In this document: positions 46,163 to 55,491 of the stretch, piece by piece
Numbering within the stretch: the first letter of the stretch is position 1
How the letters are laid out: every line of letters begins with the position of its first letter
From: an uncultured Marinomonas sp.
GTDB taxonomy: Bacteria; Pseudomonadota; Gammaproteobacteria; Pseudomonadales; Marinomonadaceae
Assembly: GCA_947493575.1 (NCBI GenBank)
Contig: CANLRQ010000005.1
Location: 104,605 to 168,604 of the forward strand
DNA length: 64,000 bases
Reading direction: 5' to 3'
The notes under the pieces: model-generated
The model's database searches: none
The model's input: the letters and a program-made list of their open reading frames with translations, nothing else
What the model was told of the DNA's origin: nothing
Made by a program: the position numbers and the translations under genes

Positions 46163-47761
46163 ATGAAACTTCGCTACATGTTTGTGTTCATCTTTATTTT
46201 AATGGCTGTTGTCCCCACATCGCTATTTTGGATGTGGCCGTATTCGAAAGCATTAGAAGCCGAAATCAATGACGTAAAAGATCGACACTTAGTGATAGCA
46301 AAAAACCTTTCAACCGGATTTGAGCGTTATTACCAAGATGTAACGAACACATTCTCAATTATTGAGATCCAATCAAACGAAAAAATAGAATCAAAAGAAT
46401 TTAAAGAGCTACTTCTAAGCCTTGAATTTCATGTAGTGGCAGTCGTAGATGATAAAAATACCGTCACGTGTTTATTTAATGATGGTATGGATTGCCCTGA
46501 AATCATTCCACAGAATATTATCGAACTCGCAAATCAAACGGCTCTAACCGAAGGTGTTAGTATGTCTACAGTGACGGAAGATACCAATACCAAGATAGGA
46601 CCGATTTTACTCGTTGTTAAGAAAAAAGCAGACCAATTGCTAATCGGCTATCTTTCTACCCGTTATATTGTAGCTATGGGTAAAAAAGTTGCCTTTGGAG
46701 AGAAAGGACATGCGGCTATCGTAGATCAAGCAGGGAATGTATTAGCTCACCCGCTCGATTCATGGATTAAAGAAAGAAAAGACATGTCTCAAATTAGCTC
46801 TGTGCAAAAAATGCTGGCAGGAAAAACAGGGGTTGAGCTCTTTTATTCACCGGCATTAAAAGGAGACATGATTGCGGGTTATACAACCGTAGCAAATGCA
46901 AAATGGGGAGTCATGGTTCCTCAACCTATCTCAGAATTAGAAGACAAAGCTCAGAGCATTGATCGAACTGCTATATATGTCATGTTGCTAGGTGTTGGAC
47001 TTGCTTTGATTATTACCATCCCTGTTTCTTTAATATTGATAAAACCACTGGAACAATTGATACATACAATCAAAATGGTCGAAAGCGGAGGCTTAAAAGG
47101 CGCTCTAGGAATGAAGACAACAAACGTCTTACCCGTTGAACTTAAAGAACTTAAAAGCTCGTTTTTCAATATGATGCATAACCTTGACATCAAAGAGAAA
47201 GAGATCTCAAGATTGGCTTATTTCGATAGCCAGACAGAGTTACCAAACAGAAACTATTTCCACCAACTATCAGAACACGCTTTAGTAAACATGAAAGAGT
47301 CGAATTCCAAAGGGGCATTTGTCTTTATCGATTTTGATGATTTCAAATTAGTAAATGATAGCTATGGCCATAAAGTTGGCGACGAATTATTGTTTTTGTT
47401 TGCCAAACGATTATCTGCCTACTTCTCAATTGAAGTTAAAGAAGGTGATGAGCAATACCACTTCGATAAATTACCAGATGTTATACCCGCACGGCTTGGT
47501 GGTGATGAATTTGTAATATTGATGCAAAACATTCTCAGCATTAAAGATGTCGAAATGAAGGTTCAAGGCTTATTCAATGCGGTTTTTTCAACCTATGAAA
47601 TGAAAAGCGGTGTCGAGTTAAACCTAACTGGCAGCGCGGGCATTTCTATATTTGGACCTAACTATACAAAATTAGAAGACATTATGAAGTCAGCAGACAT
47701 GGCGATGTATGAAGCAAAAGCGTTAGGCAAAAACAGGCTACATTTTTCATCGATTACCTAA
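46163..47761 (+). CDS. membrane diguanylate cyclase with periplasmic sensor
   Basis: A 532-residue protein. A membrane segment near 5-25 and another near 270-295 enclose a Cache-like periplasmic domain; HAMP-like sequence leads to a GGDEF domain with FIDFDDFKLVNDSYGHKVGD and an intact signature ARLGGDEFVIL. It should make cyclic di-GMP. The usual RxxD product-inhibition site appears as KLPD with altered spacing, so feedback control may be weak. It lies alone; a family A end follows the stop codon. Confidence 0.92.
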   Translation: MKLRYMFVFIFILMAVVPTSLFWMWPYSKALEAEINDVKDRHLVIAKNLSTGFERYYQDVTNTFSIIEIQSNEKIESKEFKELLLSLEFHVVAVVDDKNTVTCLFNDGMDCPEIIPQNIIELANQTALTEGVSMSTVTEDTNTKIGPILLVVKKKADQLLIGYLSTRYIVAMGKKVAFGEKGHAAIVDQAGNVLAHPLDSWIKERKDMSQISSVQKMLAGKTGVELFYSPALKGDMIAGYTTVANAKWGVMVPQPISELEDKAQSIDRTAIYVMLLGVGLALIITIPVSLILIKPLEQLIHTIKMVESGGLKGALGMKTTNVLPVELKELKSSFFNMMHNLDIKEKEISRLAYFDSQTELPNRNYFHQLSEHALVNMKESNSKGAFVFIDFDDFKLVNDSYGHKVGDELLFLFAKRLSAYFSIEVKEGDEQYHFDKLPDVIPARLGGDEFVILMQNILSIKDVEMKVQGLFNAVFSTYEMKSGVELNLTGSAGISIFGPNYTKLEDIMKSADMAMYEAKALGKNRLHFSSIT

Positions 47762-47800
47762 GGAAGGTGCGAACAAGTCCTCTTCCCCTAGGTGGATGCC
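47762..47800. repeat. family A repeat, solo left end
   Basis: GGAAGGTGCGAACAAGTCCT then CTTCCCCTAGGTGGATGCCC is a degenerate form of the left end of the copy at 55492-55598. It starts right at the cyclase stop codon. Confidence 0.5.
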
Positions 47801-47845
47801 CTACATTTTTTCTGACTCTCAATATGCCGACAAGAATATCTAAAA

Positions 47846-48190
47846 CTATAACGTTTTTAGGTAACCTTCCCCCCATTGCTCCAGTTCACGAATAACTGGC
47901 GCTAGCGTTTTCCCCAAATCTGTTAACGAATATTCCACTTTCGGAGGGACTTGAGGGTAAACCTCACGATGAACGATTCCATGGGACTCAAGATCACGAA
48001 GCTGTTTCGTTAACATTCTTTGTGTGATGTCTGGTATCAGGCGCATCAGCTCATTAAAGCGCCTTGTATCAGAGCATAAATAATACAGAATCATGCCTTT
48101 CCACTTGCCACCAATCAAGTCGAGTGCAGTTTCAGTTGAGCCATTAAGAGATGAAATTATAGCTGCGATCGACTTTGCAATCACTGGCAT
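47846..48190 (-). CDS. HxlR family transcriptional regulator
   Basis: A 114-residue winged-helix protein with family motifs [35 protein letters not shown] and [16 protein letters not shown]. The N-terminal cysteine used by redox- or aldehyde-sensing HxlR relatives is absent. The target is unknown; no divergent metabolic gene lies next to it. Confidence 0.92.
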   Translation of the reverse strand: MPVIAKSIAAIISSLNGSTETALDLIGGKWKGMILYYLCSDTRRFNELMRLIPDITQRMLTKQLRDLESHGIVHREVYPQVPPKVEYSLTDLGKTLAPVIRELEQWGEGYLKTL

Positions 48191-48330
48191 ATAACGAGAC
48201 TGTAGAATTTTTCATTCAAGAAAAACAACCTCAAAAATAACGAGTTCAATTACACCCACTCATACACTAAAATAAAACACCATCCCTTTTGATTGCGACA
48301 TATTGAAATTGCCACTGGATTTTTATGTCA

Positions 48331-48385
48331 ACTTATTGAAGTACATAACTTAATTAGATGGGTGGCCTATATAGTCCGCTTTAAC
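48331..48385. repeat. family E repeat, copy 1
   Basis: Read on the minus strand, TTAAAGCGGACTATATAGGC then CACCCATCTAATTAAG lies directly after the stop codon of the gene at 48398. A second copy follows the next minus-strand gene at 48979-49035. Confidence 0.55.
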
Positions 48386-48397
48386 AGACTAAATTGA

Positions 48398-48883
48398 TTA
48401 ATAGTGCAATGATCCAACTTTTCTTGCTTGGTGATAGCCCTCTCTCACTTCTTTCATTATCCCTTTACCAAGAGCAACGTTACTCGATGTTATTAAACCA
48501 TCACAAACAAAACGGCCATTGAATGGAATGATAGTGGTATTAACAACGACAAATTCATTCATAAATTCTTCAAGTGGGGTCGTAAGAGCAACTGCTCTAT
48601 AGTAAATTCCAGATTCAATGTGCTTAAACGCATAGCCGTCTTTGTACTTTTTTAGATAAATGAAATCACCATAAACGGCATCCTGAAGACACGAAAGAAA
48701 CTCAGAACCCACAGCCTCCGACATGGATTCATTTATCTCATCTAAACAGTCGTAGATTTCTGTTCGTTTTGCGGCAAAACCTTCTATATCACATGGCATT
48801 TCACCATTATTCAAATAGACCATTAACATCTTATATTTATATAAAAAGTCATCTGATAATTCAGTATCTAGTAACATCAACAC
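48398..48883 (-). CDS. hypothetical protein
   Basis: A 161-residue acidic protein without a signal peptide or membrane segment. I do not recognise it. A helical first half (YKYKMLMVYLNNGEMPCDIE, DEINESMSEAVGSEFLSCLQ) is followed by a strand-rich second half with IIPFNGRFVCDGLI and a basic end (EVREGYHQARKVG). The ATG follows AACTGGAGTGTTG. It lies upstream of a family E repeat and may be part of a small accessory cassette with the cupin gene. Confidence 0.75.
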   Translation of the reverse strand: MLMLLDTELSDDFLYKYKMLMVYLNNGEMPCDIEGFAAKRTEIYDCLDEINESMSEAVGSEFLSCLQDAVYGDFIYLKKYKDGYAFKHIESGIYYRAVALTTPLEEFMNEFVVVNTTIIPFNGRFVCDGLITSSNVALGKGIMKEVREGYHQARKVGSLHY

Positions 48884-48978
48884 TCCAGTTTTTCTAGAAT
48901 CGTATAACGACCATTATGCCTATATTTCTATTCGAATTCTATGCATTAGGCAAGCAACTGTTCTCAGAGTTTATTAAA

Positions 48979-49035
48979 TTATTGAAATATATGGCTTAAC
49001 TAGGTGGCTGGTCTATATCGTTAGTCCCGCTTTAA
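48979..49035. repeat. family E repeat, copy 2
   Basis: Read on the minus strand, TTTAAAGCGGGACTAACGAT then CCACCTAGTTAAGCC, closely similar to 48331-48385 and likewise just after the 3' end of a minus-strand gene. Confidence 0.55.
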
Positions 49036-49052
49036 ATTCTTGTAGCTGTACT

Positions 49053-49415
49053 TTACACCCAAACGTCATTTTCAGCCGTTAGTTCGCTACCTGAATCACC
49101 GGTATTAACGACCCCTTTAGGCTCAACAATCATGATTTTACATTCACTGTTAGCAACAGGTTTATGCTCTACACCTTTTGGAATTACAAACATTTCACCC
49201 GAATTTAGGGTTACGATGCCGTCACGAAATTCTATATTAAGGATACCTTCCAAAACGATGAATACTTCATCTGTATCTGGATGATCATGCCAAACAAATT
49301 CGCCTTCAACTTTTACTAACTTAAATTGATAGTCATTCATTTCTGCAACAACACGCGGAGACCAGTGTTCAGTAAATTTCGAGAACTTATCATTAAAATT
49401 TATAGCATCAAACTT
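49053..49415 (-). CDS. cupin domain protein
   Basis: About 120 residues. ATG 49415 ([15 protein letters not shown]) follows GGAG and is preferred over 49433. It is a single cupin fold: [18 protein letters not shown] gives the His and Glu metal ligands of motif 1, and [13 protein letters not shown] the His of motif 2. The family binds a metal, but the substrate is unknown. It stands between repeat units E and T. Confidence 0.9.
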   Translation of the reverse strand, partial: KFDAINFNDKFSKFTEHWSPRVVAEMNDYQFKLVKVEGEFVWHDHPDTDEVFIVLEGILNIEFRDGIVTLNSGEMFVIPKGVEHKPVANSECKIMIVEPKGVVNTGDSGSELTAENDVWV

Positions 49416-49650
49416 CATTATTACTCCAAACATTTATCTACTGCTAACTACTACACGGTTTTACAGTGGCGAAACCATAGTTATAACCGTCTGTTGGACG
49501 GCCGATTTAATTATAGGGGATTTGCTTTTTCAAGATTGGCGACATCCCTGTTTATATCGCGGTGTTATTTGTACTCTCGAAGGTTACTTTTCAAAAACCT
49601 TCGTGTTTTTAGACTTTTTCGTATTGCTTTTTTATGCTTTTACTCGAACT

Positions 49651-49701
49651 CTAAGTATTAGGCAAGCAAGATCCCTCAGACTTTGCAACCTGATATTTTT
49701 T
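49651..49701. repeat. family T repeat, copy 1
   Basis: CTAAGTATTAGGCAAGCAAG followed by ATCCCTCAGACTTTGCAACC nearly matches 49873-49924. A shorter form (ATTAGGCAAGCAAC) is at 48945. Confidence 0.6.
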
Positions 49702-49732
49702 CTTGTCATGACTTAATTCAATTCTTTTCTAA

Positions 49733-49858
49733 CTACTGTTTAGCCTCATACTGAGCGTCATGGTTGTTATCCCCCAAATAAACCACCTTTGATTCACTAC
49801 AAGAAGGACATCGACACATGGATTTAGAGGGTGTTTCATCTAGAGCACTAGAAGCCAC
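49733..49858 (-). CDS. possible 41-residue small zinc-ribbon-like peptide
   Basis: A short frame with a GTG (or TTG one codon earlier) start after AGGGG. It contains KSMCRCPSCSESKVVYLG, a CxCxxC cluster like half of a zinc ribbon. The second metal-binding half is missing. It may be a real small protein or a fragment, for example of a transposase zinc finger. It lies between two T repeats, which argues for a mobile origin. Confidence 0.3.
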   Translation of the reverse strand: MASSALDETPSKSMCRCPSCSESKVVYLGDNNHDAQYEAKQ

Positions 49859-49872
49859 CAATAAAATTAACC

Positions 49873-49924
49873 CCTAAGTGTTAGGCAAGCAAGATCCCTC
49901 AGATTTCACAACCTGATATTTTTT
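49873..49924. repeat. family T repeat, copy 2
   Basis: CCTAAGTGTTAGGCAAGCAA followed by GATCCCTCAGATTTCACAAC, about 220 bases from copy 1 in the same orientation. Confidence 0.6.
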
Positions 49925-49944
49925 ATACATTGTTATTGCCTGAC

Positions 49945-50100
49945 TCAAAAAAAGGCTTCTGTCTTTTCTGCGCTGACGACGACAGTGACGCAAGCAGAAA
50001 AGACAAAGACTTTTTGCTATGTAAGGAATCCATTGTGTGCCACCACTCCATAATGTCGGAAGGCGCCTGCGGCTTTTACGACTTACCCTACAAGATAAAA
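49945..50100. repeat. family D REP-like unit, two modules
   Basis: Module 1 has GTCTTTTCTGC pairing perfectly with GCAGAAAAGAC around GCTGACGACGACAGTGAC. Module 2, about 80 bases on, reads ATAATGTCGGAAGGCGCCTG then CGGCTTTTACGAC. The same two modules occur at 21600-21765 and, in part, at 50285-50395. Confidence 0.7.
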
Positions 50101-50160
50101 AAGTCTCTTTATTAAGTCAAATGATGTCTGCTTCTGGGACAATCGGCTAATTTTTTCATT

Positions 50161-50395
50161 CCCACGTGGTAATGAACGCGAGGGGCAGCTAATAATACGG
50201 TATGAATTCCCACGAAGATCGTGGGAACTAGTAAAAGGTGGATTTAATCAAAGAGGCAGATTTGTCGGCCTGAAGGCCGGTCCTACACAAGCAGAAAAGG
50301 GGAAGGCTTTTTGCTTTGTGAGTAACCCATTATGCTACTACCACCCCATAATGTCGGAAGGCATCTGCGGCTTTTCCAACCAACGCGTATTGACC
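50161..50395. repeat. cluster of REP-type hairpins
   Basis: Three hairpin types follow one another: TTCCCACG-AAGAT-CGTGGGAA at 50207-50227 with a half unit near 50159; GTCGGCCTGAAGGCCGGTCC at 50264-50283; and family D module 2 (ATAATGTCGGAAGGCATCTG) near 50348. Such palindromes act as mRNA 3' elements or targets of REP-associated transposases. No coding frame of note lies here. Confidence 0.65.
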
Positions 50396-50442
50396 GACAT
50401 AAGGGGAAGAAACATTAACCATACGTGAATTTGGTTATACAA

Positions 50443-50865
50443 CTAAAGTCTGACAGACATTTTAAAATAAGGTATGTCCGCTTTGAAAAAGCACTTCCCT
50501 TCTGGTTCCATGCCGAATTTTTGATAAAAACTCATAGCACCTTGACGGGCATCACACCAAAAATACTTAACGCCAGATTGCTGTAGCAATGGCAACACAG
50601 ATTCCAATAAGAAGCGCCCAGCACCTTGGCCTTGATAGTTTGGTAAGGTGGCAAATTTCCGCAAGCGTGCGGTTTCATTATATCTTGAATGCAGGCCTTG
50701 ATAAAACGAGCCAACACAGATCAGTGTGTCCGAAAGCATTACCCCAAAGTGCATACCTGAGTCGTCACCTTCTACTCTAGAAAAATCCAGCGGTTTATTT
50801 GGCCAAAGCACCTGATGACGAATCGGTAGGACGTCTTCCGTTGTTAATTCTACAAGTTTGAACAT
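50443..50865 (-). CDS. GNAT family N-acetyltransferase
   Basis: About 140 residues. The ATG at 50865 (MFKLVELTTEDVLPI) has a better spaced ribosome site than the one at 50877. The acetyl-CoA binding motif A reads RLRKFATLPNYQGQGAGRFL, followed by FWCDARQGAMSFYQKFGM. The acceptor is unknown. It is next to htpG on the same strand but separated by a terminator. Confidence 0.92.
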   Translation of the reverse strand: MFKLVELTTEDVLPIRHQVLWPNKPLDFSRVEGDDSGMHFGVMLSDTLICVGSFYQGLHSRYNETARLRKFATLPNYQGQGAGRFLLESVLPLLQQSGVKYFWCDARQGAMSFYQKFGMEPEGKCFFKADIPYFKMSVRL

Positions 50866-50920
50866 TAGGGGCCCCATCTCTCTTTAACAAAGTGATAATT
50901 AATCGCAAATCTAGAATACA

Positions 50921-50953
50921 AAAAACCGCCTGTTATTGCTAACAGACGGTTTT
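50921..50953 (-). terminator. rho-independent terminator of htpG
   Basis: AAACCGTCTGTTA and TAACAGGCGGTTT pair with one wobble; on the minus strand TTTTTTG follows. It lies about 45 bases after the htpG stop codon. Confidence 0.85.
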
Positions 50954-50997
50954 AAAAGCAGACATACGCCTAACGAAAGGCATCAATCAAACAAGTA

Positions 50998-52926
50998 TTA
51001 TTTGCTTAATTGAACAATCAGTTTATTCATACGATTCACAAACGTCGCAGGATCTTCAAGCTGACCACCTTCAGAAAGCGTAGCTTGTTCAAATAACAAC
51101 CAAGCCATATCAGAGAAGCGCTCTTCGTCAGATTCACCATCCATTTTAACAACAATTGGGTGCTCTGGATTGATTTCTAAACTTGGTTTAGATTCAGGCA
51201 GATTTTGACCCGCTTGCTCAAGCAGGCGACGCATTTGCAAGCCCATATCGTATTCACCAACAACTAGACAAGCTGGAGAAGACGTCAAACGATCCGTAGT
51301 ATTTACTGCAGTCACTTGGTCTTTTAAGATTTCAGCCATGCGATCTAACAATGGCTTCATTTTCTCAGCTTGTTCTTCTTTAGCCTTTTTCGCTTCTTCA
51401 GAATCGTCTTCTGCAAGATCCAATTTGCCTTTTGTAACATCCTGGAAAGACTTGCCATCAAACTCTTGCAGAGAAGACATCATCCACTCATCAATACGAT
51501 CGCTTAGAAGCAATACTTCGAAACCTTTCTTACGGAGGATTTCTAAATGAGGGCTGTTTTTCGCTGTATTGTGACTTTCAGCATAGATGTAATAAATCTT
51601 ATCTTGCCCTTCAGACATACGCTCAATGTAGTTTGCCAAAGAGTGTGTTTGCTCAGCCGCATCATCATGAGTTGTGCTAAAGCGTAACAAGCCAGCAATT
51701 TTATCTTTGTTGCCCATGTCATCCGCTGGGCCTTCTTTAATGACGTTACCAAACTCATCCCAGAAAGATTGATACTGTTCAGGGTCGTTTTTCGCCATTT
51801 TAGTAAGCATGTCTAAAACACGTTTCGTCAAAGCAGAACGCATGGAATCAACAGCATGGTCATTCTGTAAAATTTCACGAGAAACGTTCAAAGACAGATC
51901 ATTGGAATCGACAACACCTTTTACGAAACGCATATAAGGCGGTAAGAATGCTTCTGCTTCGTCCATAATGAACACACGTTGAACGTACAGCTTAAGACCA
52001 CGTTGCATGTCGCGGTTCCAAAGGTCATAAGGCGCCTTTGAAGGAATGTACAATAAGCTAGTGTACTCTAACTTACCTTCCACTTTGTTGTGTGACCATT
52101 TTAATGGATCTTGGAAATCATTAGAAACGTGCTTATAGAATTCTTTGTATTCTTCATCAGATACATCGTTACGTCCACGAGTCCACAAAGCTTTCGCAGA
52201 GTTAACAGCTTCAAACTCAGGAGCTTTATTTTCGTCAACTGGTTTTGGGTTCCCTTCTTCATCCATTTCAGGATAAACCACTTTCTCCATCTCAACTGGG
52301 ATAGAGATATGATCAGAATACTTAGTGATCAATGTACGAAGACGGTGGTTTTCCGCAAACTCAAGCTCGTCCGCTTTCAAATGCAAGATAATACGCGTAC
52401 CACGAGTGGCTTTTTCTATGGTTTCAATGGTAAATTCACCAGAACCATCAGAAACCCAACGAACTGCTTCATGTTCAGCAACACCTGCATAGCGCGTTTC
52501 AACAGTAACCGAATCAGCAACGATAAATGCAGAATAGAAACCTACACCAAATTGACCAATCAATTGGCTGTCTTTTTTCTCATCACCGCTTAATTTTTCT
52601 AAGAAAGACGCAGTACCAGATTTTGCAATTGTACCTAAATTTGCAATCGCATCATCACGTGTCATACCAATACCATTATCATCAATGACAATCGTTTTAG
52701 CGTCTTTATCAAATTCAACACGAATACGTAAGTTAGGATCTTGAGCTAAAAGATCAGCATTAGAAACCGCTTCGAAGCGAAGTTTATCAACCGCATCGGA
52801 AGAGTTCGAGATTAGCTCACGCAGGAAGATTTCTTTATTAGAATACAAAGAGTGAATCATCAAATGTAAAAGTTGCTTCACTTCAGTTTGAAAACCTAAC
52901 GTTTCTTTTTGTGTATCAGTTGCCAT
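50998..52926 (-). CDS. htpG: chaperone HtpG (bacterial Hsp90)
   Basis: 642 residues from ATG 52926 ([20 protein letters not shown]), preceded by GAGGAG; the longer frame to 52962 lacks this support. The ATP-binding GHKL domain has [34 protein letters not shown] and [11 protein letters not shown]; the middle domain has [20 protein letters not shown] and [10 protein letters not shown]. Full length for the family. It is a cytosolic dimeric chaperone; heat-shock control is usual, but I could not place a sigma-32 promoter. Confidence 0.98.
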   Translation of the reverse strand: MATDTQKETLGFQTEVKQLLHLMIHSLYSNKEIFLRELISNSSDAVDKLRFEAVSNADLLAQDPNLRIRVEFDKDAKTIVIDDNGIGMTRDDAIANLGTIAKSGTASFLEKLSGDEKKDSQLIGQFGVGFYSAFIVADSVTVETRYAGVAEHEAVRWVSDGSGEFTIETIEKATRGTRIILHLKADELEFAENHRLRTLITKYSDHISIPVEMEKVVYPEMDEEGNPKPVDENKAPEFEAVNSAKALWTRGRNDVSDEEYKEFYKHVSNDFQDPLKWSHNKVEGKLEYTSLLYIPSKAPYDLWNRDMQRGLKLYVQRVFIMDEAEAFLPPYMRFVKGVVDSNDLSLNVSREILQNDHAVDSMRSALTKRVLDMLTKMAKNDPEQYQSFWDEFGNVIKEGPADDMGNKDKIAGLLRFSTTHDDAAEQTHSLANYIERMSEGQDKIYYIYAESHNTAKNSPHLEILRKKGFEVLLLSDRIDEWMMSSLQEFDGKSFQDVTKGKLDLAEDDSEEAKKAKEEQAEKMKPLLDRMAEILKDQVTAVNTTDRLTSSPACLVVGEYDMGLQMRRLLEQAGQNLPESKPSLEINPEHPIVVKMDGESDEERFSDMAWLLFEQATLSEGGQLEDPATFVNRMNKLIVQLSK

Positions 52927-53075
52927 GCTACAAATTGCTCCTCTAATATGGCAGATCACCAAAGACGTGATCCTTTTTAAGTTCTTACGAGTACTCTCTA
53001 GGTAATGTCATTAAGAGGAATTTCAAGAGAAGAAAGTTTAAAAAATACAACAATGCCCAAAAATATGAAGAATGA

Positions 53076-53777
53076 TTATTTTTTACGCACTAAAGTCAGG
53101 CCATCCCCTATCGACAATAAAGAAACATCCACATCTTGATCATTATGTATCAAAGTATTGAGCTCTCTTACTATCTGCGTGTCCTTGTCATTAAAAGCTT
53201 CATCCGCTACGTTGCCCCACCACAATGTATTGTCAATTGCGATACAGCCACCAGAGCGCAATAATAATTTACAGCGTTGATAATACTCAATTAAGTTGGC
53301 TTTATCTGCATCAATAAAAATAAAGTCGAAGGTTCCTTTTTCTGCTTCGATTAGACCATTAAGAGAATCCAATGCTTTCCCACAAATTGTAGTGACTTGC
53401 TCACTCAGGCCCGCTTCACCTATATAGCGACACGCAATGTCTAACCACATTTGCTTTTTCTCTAAGGCGGTTAAGTGTGCATTTTTACCCATTGCTTGGG
53501 CCATTGAAAGCGTACTGTAGCCAGTAAACACACCTATCTCTAACAATTTTTTCGGTGATGTTAATTGAATCAACAAAGCTAGAAATTGCCCAACTTCAGG
53601 AGACAGTTGCATGCGTGCCATATGATATTGAGCGGTTTCTTTACGTAATTGAGTTAACACATCTGATTCACGAACAGAATGATTCACTAAATAATCGTAT
53701 AACGCATCATTCATTTGAACTGTTCGGTTTTTAGGTGCCAAATCATCGGGCACCTGTGCAGGAAAATTAGGAAGCAT
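53076..53777 (-). CDS. class I SAM-dependent O-methyltransferase
   Basis: A 233-residue cytosolic enzyme of the caffeoyl-CoA/catechol O-methyltransferase group. Motif I is KLLEIGVFTGYSTLSMAQAM; the metal-binding and post-I region is FDFIFIDADKANLIEYYQ with IDNTLWWGN. Its ATG lies within the last 11 bases of the upstream DUF599 gene, so the two are translationally coupled. The substrate is unknown. Confidence 0.92.
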   Translation of the reverse strand: MLPNFPAQVPDDLAPKNRTVQMNDALYDYLVNHSVRESDVLTQLRKETAQYHMARMQLSPEVGQFLALLIQLTSPKKLLEIGVFTGYSTLSMAQAMGKNAHLTALEKKQMWLDIACRYIGEAGLSEQVTTICGKALDSLNGLIEAEKGTFDFIFIDADKANLIEYYQRCKLLLRSGGCIAIDNTLWWGNVADEAFNDKDTQIVRELNTLIHNDQDVDVSLLSIGDGLTLVRKK

Positions 53778-54498
53778 GTTCTTTTATAACCAATCCACGA
53801 TTTAAAGTTTTAAAGGTTTTTGAGCGAAACTCTCGACGATACAAGACAATCACAACGCACAAACTGCTCACCATACAAAAATACGGCCCAATAAACCAGC
53901 CACAAAAGGCCATCGCAAAGTAATAAGCTCGCAAACCAAAATTGAATTGATTCGCCGCTAAAGAACAGACCTTCGCCATATGCAAAGCATAATACTCTCT
54001 TTCTTCATCAGAAGTGCCCACTTCAGAAGCCAAAGGCGCACTGCCAACCAACACAGAGCAAAAATTGTATTGGCGTACAGACCAAGTAAAAGTAAAAAAT
54101 GCATAGGCAAAAATCACCACTAACATAATGACTTTTAATTCCCATTCGCTTGAGCTACTGGGTGCAAGAATATAAAAGTCTGAAATCACATCAATGGCTT
54201 TTTCTGAGTAGTTAAAAGCGGTGAAAAGACCTGCGATAATAATCAGTGAACTTGAAGCAAAGAATAAACTACTGCGTTCTAAATTGGCCATCACAGAGGT
54301 GTCTGCGATGCGATTATCTCGTTTTAATAATCGACTCATCCAAGCGATTCTGTATTGATGCAATACACTCACTAAACACGCTTTTCGACGAGAGTTATAA
54401 TGTGCGTACCAAGAATATCCCCACCAGCAAAACAAAAAAAACACCAGAGTTAATACATTCATCGTATTTAACATAAACAAATTTAACAACATTGCCAT
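53767..54498 (-). CDS. DUF599 membrane protein
   Basis: A 243-residue inner-membrane protein with about four hydrophobic segments (near 12-27, 80-96, 122-140 and 205-225). The motif SRRKACLVSVLHQYRIAWMS and the conserved RQYNFCSVLVG, with AANQFNFGLRAYYFAMA, mark DUF599. The function is not known. The first of several Met codons is used; the start may be residue 3 or 13. Coupled to the methyltransferase gene. Confidence 0.88.
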   Translation of the reverse strand: MAMLLNLFMLNTMNVLTLVFFLFCWWGYSWYAHYNSRRKACLVSVLHQYRIAWMSRLLKRDNRIADTSVMANLERSSLFFASSSLIIIAGLFTAFNYSEKAIDVISDFYILAPSSSSEWELKVIMLVVIFAYAFFTFTWSVRQYNFCSVLVGSAPLASEVGTSDEEREYYALHMAKVCSLAANQFNFGLRAYYFAMAFCGWFIGPYFCMVSSLCVVIVLYRREFRSKTFKTLNRGLVIKEHAS

Positions 54499-54652
54499 AA
54501 GGTACAGCCTAAGCCCATCTACATATTAGAATATCGTCATTTAACCATGTTCTAGGTTACATGTCTCAATTGCGTTCATGATTTATTTCAGAACTAATCA
54601 TTAGAATAATTCACCTTTTCACACTATTTTTAAAATTAATCAAAGAAAATAC

Positions 54653-54680
54653 TTGCTCAATTATTTAAAAAGCGTATTAT
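54653..54680 (+). promoter_or_regulatory. sigma-70 promoter of tRNA-Leu
   Basis: TTGCTC and TATTAT are 16 bases apart, and a GC-rich TCGCGC follows the -10 box, typical of stringently controlled stable RNA promoters. The start point would be near 54687, 11 bases before the tRNA. Confidence 0.6.
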
Positions 54681-54697
54681 TCGCGCACCTCATTTAT

Positions 54698-54782
54698 GCG
54701 GATGTGGTGGAATTGGTAGACACGCTGGATTTAGGTTCCAGTGCTTCACGGCGTGAGAGTTCGAGTCTCTCCATCCGCACCA
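54698..54782 (+). tRNA. tRNA-Leu (anticodon UAG)
   Basis: An 85-base class II tRNA with acceptor arms GCGGATG and CATCCGC, an anticodon stem CTGGA/TCCAG around TTTAGGT (anticodon TAG), a long variable arm (TGCTTCACGGCGTG), a GTTCGAGTC T arm, and an encoded CCA end. It reads CUA and other CUN leucine codons. It is alone, with its own promoter and terminator. Confidence 0.97.
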
Positions 54783-54814
54783 TTTAAGGGTATTTATTAA
54801 ATACCAATAAAAAA

Positions 54815-54854
54815 AACCGAACTTACTTTTCATTGAAGTAGTTCGGTTTTTTTT
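54815..54854 (+). terminator. rho-independent terminator after tRNA-Leu
   Basis: AACCGAACT pairs with AGTTCGGTT and a run of eight T follows. It ends the tRNA transcript. Confidence 0.85.
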
Positions 54855-54934
54855 ATATCTAATATCCACCTACTGCCTTTATAAGACGAATAGCTTTCAA
54901 AAAACACTGTTTAAATAAGAACTGATACTAAATA

Positions 54935-55465
54935 TTATTGAACTACAACATCACGAACCAACCTCACTGAGTAAAGACTGGAACGAAAACGGGACAAATA
55001 AGAGCCTCTATAAAACTCAACAAGCCAAGCATCATCAGAACCCCCATGAAGATATGGAGAGCTAGACCAAAAAAATTCAGAACGAGAAGTAGAAACAATA
55101 GTAGGGGTGTTTGGAAAAGCACTAATGTTAATGGAAGGCGAAGATCGATCCAATGCAACCAAACTCACCAATTCCTTAATATTTGGTAACCGCCAATCCG
55201 TATAACCCGCATCTGTTGCTCCTTCCGCCTGCTTAAACGCAGCCTGCCAATTATATGCACCTATGACACCCTCAGAACAATCAGAACCTGATAAACCCTG
55301 AGAACACTGCTTCCACATTAATCCAGTAACAATATCTGTAACAGTGCCATTTTGATGTAAATGATACCGAGTGTCAGGAGTCGTATTTACAATATTTTCA
55401 TTCGTTAATTGATCCCCTTGAACCAACAAAGGAAAAGCTATAAAAAGAATCCATAAATATTTCAT
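54935..55465 (-). CDS. DUF1566 (Lcl C-terminal) secreted protein
   Basis: A 176-residue protein with a signal peptide (to about residue 17). One DUF1566 domain covers the rest: VTDIVTGLMWKQCSQGLSG, YTDWRLPNIKELVSLVALDR, FFWSSSPYLHG and SVRLVRDV at the end. The family is found in surface or secreted proteins of unclear function. The neighbour at 55647 carries the same domain, so the two are paralogues separated by a family A repeat. Confidence 0.87.
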   Translation of the reverse strand: MKYLWILFIAFPLLVQGDQLTNENIVNTTPDTRYHLHQNGTVTDIVTGLMWKQCSQGLSGSDCSEGVIGAYNWQAAFKQAEGATDAGYTDWRLPNIKELVSLVALDRSSPSINISAFPNTPTIVSTSRSEFFWSSSPYLHGGSDDAWLVEFYRGSYLSRFRSSLYSVRLVRDVVVQ

Positions 55466-55491
55466 TTTATCTCCATTCTATTTTAACTGTG

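Noticed and set aside
49326..49716. Two overlapping plus-strand frames of 64 and 111 codons
   Set aside because: Antisense to the start of the cupin gene and running through repeat sequence; no ribosome site or family match.
48945..49924. TTAGGC words as integron attC cores
   Set aside because: One copy fits GTTRRRY, but no paired RYYYAAC core at attC spacing or integrase gene was found; only a weaker cassette-like suggestion is kept.
50443..50865. Toxin-antitoxin GNAT module
   Set aside because: No small ribbon-helix-helix partner gene lies next to it.
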